A DNA stretch of 64,000 nucleotides from the NCBI GenBank assembly GCA_025517465.1, contig JAOPKE010000010.1:101332-165331 (forward strand), given 5' to 3'. Source of the stretch: Halobacteria archaeon HArc-gm2. GTDB taxonomy: Archaea; Halobacteriota; Halobacteria; Halobacteriales; Haloarculaceae. The notes below the pieces were generated by a model that saw nothing but the letters and a program-made list of their open reading frames with translations, did not search any database and had not been told where the DNA came from. Below are positions 61,165 to 64,000 of this stretch, in pieces. The first letter of the stretch is position 1; each line of letters opens with the position of its first letter. Made by a program: the position numbers and the translations under genes.

Positions 61165-63477
61165 TCAATTTTTGTACCGCTCGTAGTTGCAGATCGGACA
61201 CCCCAGCTGCCACGGGCTGCTGTCCTCCTGGTGAACAACGACTTCCGGGAGGTCGTGGTCACCGCAGACGTCGTCGGTGACTTCGATCTCACCCTCACGG
61301 GGAAGCGGGAGCGAATACTCACAGTCCGGATACCGGGTGCACCCCACCAGCCGAGAGCCGCTGTGGACCCGCTTGATCGCCAGTTCGCCACCCTCGCGGG
61401 CGTGACACTCCGGGCAGTCACCGATGACGCGGTCGTCCGTGTCGGCGGCGTCCCGTTGCTGGCATCGCGGACAGCCGAAGACGAACGTCTTCGACCCGGC
61501 GATCATCTTCACGTGGTGCAACCCGTGGTCGTCGCACAGCTCGTCGAGGATGTGTGGCCGGCCTTTGTTCGGGAGCGGGAGGGTGAACTCGCAGTCCGGA
61601 TAGCCGTTGCAACCGACGAATCGCGACCCGCTGTTGGCTTGCCGCGGCAGTAACGGTTCCCCGCACTCCGGACAGTCGCCGACGCTGTCGCTCTCGTCTA
61701 TCTCCGCACGGAGCAGCTCGCCGATCTCGTCTCTCGCGCGCTGGAGGTCGTCGAACACGTCTTCCAGCATCTCGCGCGAACTTCCCGTCACGTCGTCCAG
61801 CGTCGTTCCCCCGTCGGCGATCGCCGTCATGTCGGCCTCGAGCTGTGCCGTCATCTCGGCCGAGGCGACGTGGGCGCCGTACTCCTCGGTCGCAGACACG
61901 ACTTTCCGGGCGAGATCGGTCGGTTCTGGTGGGTTGCCCGTGACGTAGTCCCGGTCGTAGAGCTTCTCGATCGTGTTGTGGCGCGTGCTCTTCGTGCCGA
62001 GGCCGAGCGACTCCATCTTCTCGACGAGTTGCGACTGGCCGTAGCGGTTCGGCGGCCGCGTCTGTTTCTCGTCGAGTCGACTCTCGACGATCTGCAGCGC
62101 GTCCCCCTCGGCGACCGCCGGGATAGTCGTCTCCCCGGTGTCGTAGTACGGGTAGACGGCGTGGTACCCGGGGTCGACGAGGCGGCTCCCGTTCGCCTTC
62201 AGCGAGTGGCCCTCGACGTCGACGTCGACGCGGAGCTTCCGCCACGTCGCGGCGTCGGCGAGCGTCGCGAAGAATCGACGGACGATCAACTCGTATATCT
62301 CCCACTCCCTGCCTTTCAGGGCCTTCTTCTTCGGCACGTCTTCCGTCGGGTGTATCGGCGGGTGGTCCGTCGTCTCGGTCTCCCCCGCAGTCGGTGAGAT
62401 GGACTCCTGGTCGAGCAGGGCTTCGGCGTCGGCCTCGAACGGCGACGCTTCCGAGAGGGTCTCGAGCAACTCTCGCGGGTCCAGATCGTCCGGATACACC
62501 GTGTTGTCCGTGCGCGGGTACGTGACGTACCCGTCGTCGTAGAGGTCCTCTGCGACGTTCATCGCCGGTTTGGCGTCGTAGCCGATCGCGTTCGCGGCCT
62601 TGATGAACTCCGTCGTGTTGAACGGGATCGGGGGGTTGTCGTTCCGGGTCGACTCGTCGACCGTCTCGACCGTCGCTTCCGACGCGTCGTCGACGTCGCG
62701 ATACACGGCGTTCGCCGTCTCCTCGTCCCAGAGTCGCTCCGCTTCGTTCTCCTGGTCGTTCAGGAAGAAGTACTGGGCTTCGAACGAGTCGCCGTCGAGC
62801 GTCTGCCCGAGGTCGGCGTAGATCTCCCAGTAGTCGTCCGGGTCGAAGTCCTCGATCTCCCGTTCGCGGTCGACGAGCAGCTTCAGCGTCGGCGTCTGCA
62901 CCCGACCGACGCTGATGAACCCGTCGCCGCGCTGGTTCGACGCTAACGTCAGAAAGCGCGTGAGCGACGCCCCCCAGCGCAGGTCGATCCGTTGCCTGGC
63001 TTCGCCCGCCGCTGCGAGGTCGAAGTCGATCTCGTCGGGGTCCTCGAAGGCGTTCCTGACTTCGGGGCCGGTCAGCGACGAGAACCGCACGCGGTCGACG
63101 GGCGCGGTGTCGTTCACGGCCCGCACGAGGTCGTAGGCTTCCTTGCCGATCAGCTCTCCCTCCCGGTCGTAGTCCGTCGCGATGATCACCCGGTCGGCCT
63201 CGCTCGCCAGCGTGTTCAGCGCCGAGACGATGTCCGGCTTCGACGCCCGCTTCGTTATCTCGACGTCGACGAGCGAGGCCGGCGAGACGCTCCCCCAGTC
63301 GTTATACTCGTCCGGGAAGTCCACCTTGACGACGTGGCCGGCCAGCCCCATGCAGTACGTCCCGCCCCACTTGAACACGGTCACGCCGCTGACCGTCTCC
63401 CGCGTCGCACTGTCCTTGCTCAGTATACCCGCGATCCGTTCGGCCGCGTTGTATTTCTCGGAGACGATGAGTTCCAT
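61165..63477 (-). CDS. topA: DNA topoisomerase I (type IA)
   Basis: 770 residues. The TOPRIM domain is at the N-terminus (MELIVSEKYNAAERIAGIL; ATDYDREGELIG around 98-109). The active-site Tyr320 lies in TYPRTDN. The clamp region includes RIDLRWGASLTRFL and FISVGRVQTPTLKLLV. From about residue 595 the C-terminus carries zinc ribbons, for example CPECGEPLL...GCNGYPDCEF and CPECHAREGG...GCTRYPDCEY, ending CPICNYERYKN. It relaxes negative supercoils by a transient 5'-phosphotyrosine. There is no reverse-gyrase helicase. It is a single gene with an ordinary housekeeping composition. Confidence 0.95.
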   Translation of the reverse strand: MELIVSEKYNAAERIAGILSKDSATRETVSGVTVFKWGGTYCMGLAGHVVKVDFPDEYNDWGSVSPASLVDVEITKRASKPDIVSALNTLASEADRVIIATDYDREGELIGKEAYDLVRAVNDTAPVDRVRFSSLTGPEVRNAFEDPDEIDFDLAAAGEARQRIDLRWGASLTRFLTLASNQRGDGFISVGRVQTPTLKLLVDREREIEDFDPDDYWEIYADLGQTLDGDSFEAQYFFLNDQENEAERLWDEETANAVYRDVDDASEATVETVDESTRNDNPPIPFNTTEFIKAANAIGYDAKPAMNVAEDLYDDGYVTYPRTDNTVYPDDLDPRELLETLSEASPFEADAEALLDQESISPTAGETETTDHPPIHPTEDVPKKKALKGREWEIYELIVRRFFATLADAATWRKLRVDVDVEGHSLKANGSRLVDPGYHAVYPYYDTGETTIPAVAEGDALQIVESRLDEKQTRPPNRYGQSQLVEKMESLGLGTKSTRHNTIEKLYDRDYVTGNPPEPTDLARKVVSATEEYGAHVASAEMTAQLEADMTAIADGGTTLDDVTGSSREMLEDVFDDLQRARDEIGELLRAEIDESDSVGDCPECGEPLLPRQANSGSRFVGCNGYPDCEFTLPLPNKGRPHILDELCDDHGLHHVKMIAGSKTFVFGCPRCQQRDAADTDDRVIGDCPECHAREGGELAIKRVHSGSRLVGCTRYPDCEYSLPLPREGEIEVTDDVCGDHDLPEVVVHQEDSSPWQLGCPICNYERYKN

Positions 63478-63803
63478 AGACCAGGTAGTAGCACAGGTAA
63501 CGGGGAGAGTCCACCTAAACGTTCGTTCTCCCGAAGGCGATGGTGGTCGTCAGTACGTTCGGTCGAGAGATAGCTCGATCGAGGCACGCCACCGACACGA
63601 GAGTGCCAGTTTGTTCTTAGGCGGCTCTATTGAAATCCTCGATAGCTGGTAGACTCCGACTTGATTGCGGCCAGTACAGGTGAGAAATGTAGCGAGTGCG
63701 GTAGCAACGTGCCCAAGTTCTGTCACAAGCGGCGTGTGAGATGTATTCAGAAAGTAGCCGCTAGCCAATTGATTTGAAGGTGGGTATTCTTATACCATTC
63801 ACT
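63478..63803. other. Intergenic region, no gene supported
   Basis: The 326-bp stretch contains the topA promoter side and an unexplained segment around 63600-63700 (GCGGCTCTATTGAAATCCTC). That segment is reminiscent of insertion-sequence ends in haloarchaea, but no partner end or transposase is in the window. TATTCTTATACC lies 8-19 bp before the small gene at 63804. Confidence 0.35.
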
Positions 63804-63965
63804 ATGCCAGCCCCAGAGGAGGATAACACAGAAAGCGAGGTCGTCATTTTGTCGGAATCAAACGGAGACGAAGAAGAGAGCATTATTATTACGATGAATG
63901 ATCTCACGGGCAAGAATTATGAAAAAGAGATCAGGTGGGAATTTGGGGCTTGTTTAGACGCCTGA
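63804..63965 (+). CDS. Small acidic protein, unknown
   Basis: 53 residues from ATG 63804 (MPAPEEDNTESEVVILSESN). It is very acidic, with a beta-like SIIITMND stretch and an EIRWEFGACLDA ending. Its DNA is more A/T-rich than the window average, so it may belong to accessory DNA continuing to the right. No family is recognised. Confidence 0.4.
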   Translation: MPAPEEDNTESEVVILSESNGDEEESIIITMNDLTGKNYEKEIRWEFGACLDA

Positions 63966-64000
63966 TTTCACCGGATAGCGGCGTCAAGCGCTAGTTCGAC

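Overview
This window is chromosomal DNA of an extremely halophilic archaeon (class Halobacteria). The evidence is high GC with strongly acidic predicted proteins, TATA-type promoters close to start codons (largely leaderless genes), twin-arginine lipoprotein signals on ABC solute-binding proteins, a group II chaperonin homologue, a type IA topoisomerase with zinc ribbons, and IS1341-type TnpB elements with haloarchaeal hairpin ends. Genus is not resolved from the sequence.

Layout. (1) 1-1.5 kb: a TnpB element cut by the window edge, then a candidate structured small RNA (1402-1489). (2) 1.7-2.3 kb: a YdeI/OmpD-associated family gene. (3) 2.4-13.0 kb, minus strand: a polymorphic-toxin locus. 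It has a secreted 2118-residue protein with calcium-binding thrombospondin type 3 repeats and a C-terminal PD-(D/E)xK-like domain. A putative immunity gene follows, then an orphan second toxin tail with a different PD-(D/E)xK domain, two more putative immunity genes, and a promoterless third copy of the shared pre-toxin segment. (4) 13.0-13.8 kb: a large inverted-repeat intergenic element. (5) 13.8-19.3 kb: an AddB/AddA-like nuclease-helicase pair. (6) 19.5-27.1 kb: a small HTH regulator, a GH95 glycosidase, an alpha/beta hydrolase, a GH43 glycosidase, a regulator and two membrane or surface proteins. (7) 27.4-44.0 kb: an acyl-CoA ligase and two divergent operons around a PotABCD-type transporter. 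One carries an M20 amidohydrolase, CoA-transferase A/B and an aminotransferase. The other carries the transporter and, past an Lrp-like regulator, an aminotransferase, glutamate dehydrogenase, thiolase and semialdehyde dehydrogenase. Together they look like uptake and oxidation of polyamines or omega-amino acids. (8) 44.2-51.2 kb: a Gfo6-type D-xylose dehydrogenase homologue and a complete CUT1 sugar ABC transporter. (9) 51.2-52.8 kb: a second TnpB element with a divergent 47-residue gene. (10) 52.8-64 kb: a YIP1-like protein, a divergent chaperonin paralogue, GH42 beta-galactosidase, a flavin-dependent halogenase-like protein, a haloarchaeal unknown, a long intergenic region with the second small-RNA copy and a G-quadruplex motif, topoisomerase I and a small acidic protein.

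Most notable. The first is the toxin locus with displaced tails that share near-identical DNA, a ready substrate for toxin swapping. The second is a two-copy RNA family: copies in opposite orientation about 59 kb apart, each with a TATA box at identical spacing, a conserved 5' half and a 3' hairpin plus U-run that shows a compensatory base-pair change. The third is a pair of roughly 82-bp palindromes with invariant outer arms and differing but self-complementary inner arms, each starting exactly at the stop codon of a metabolic gene. All functional statements are made by reading the sequence; no searches were run.
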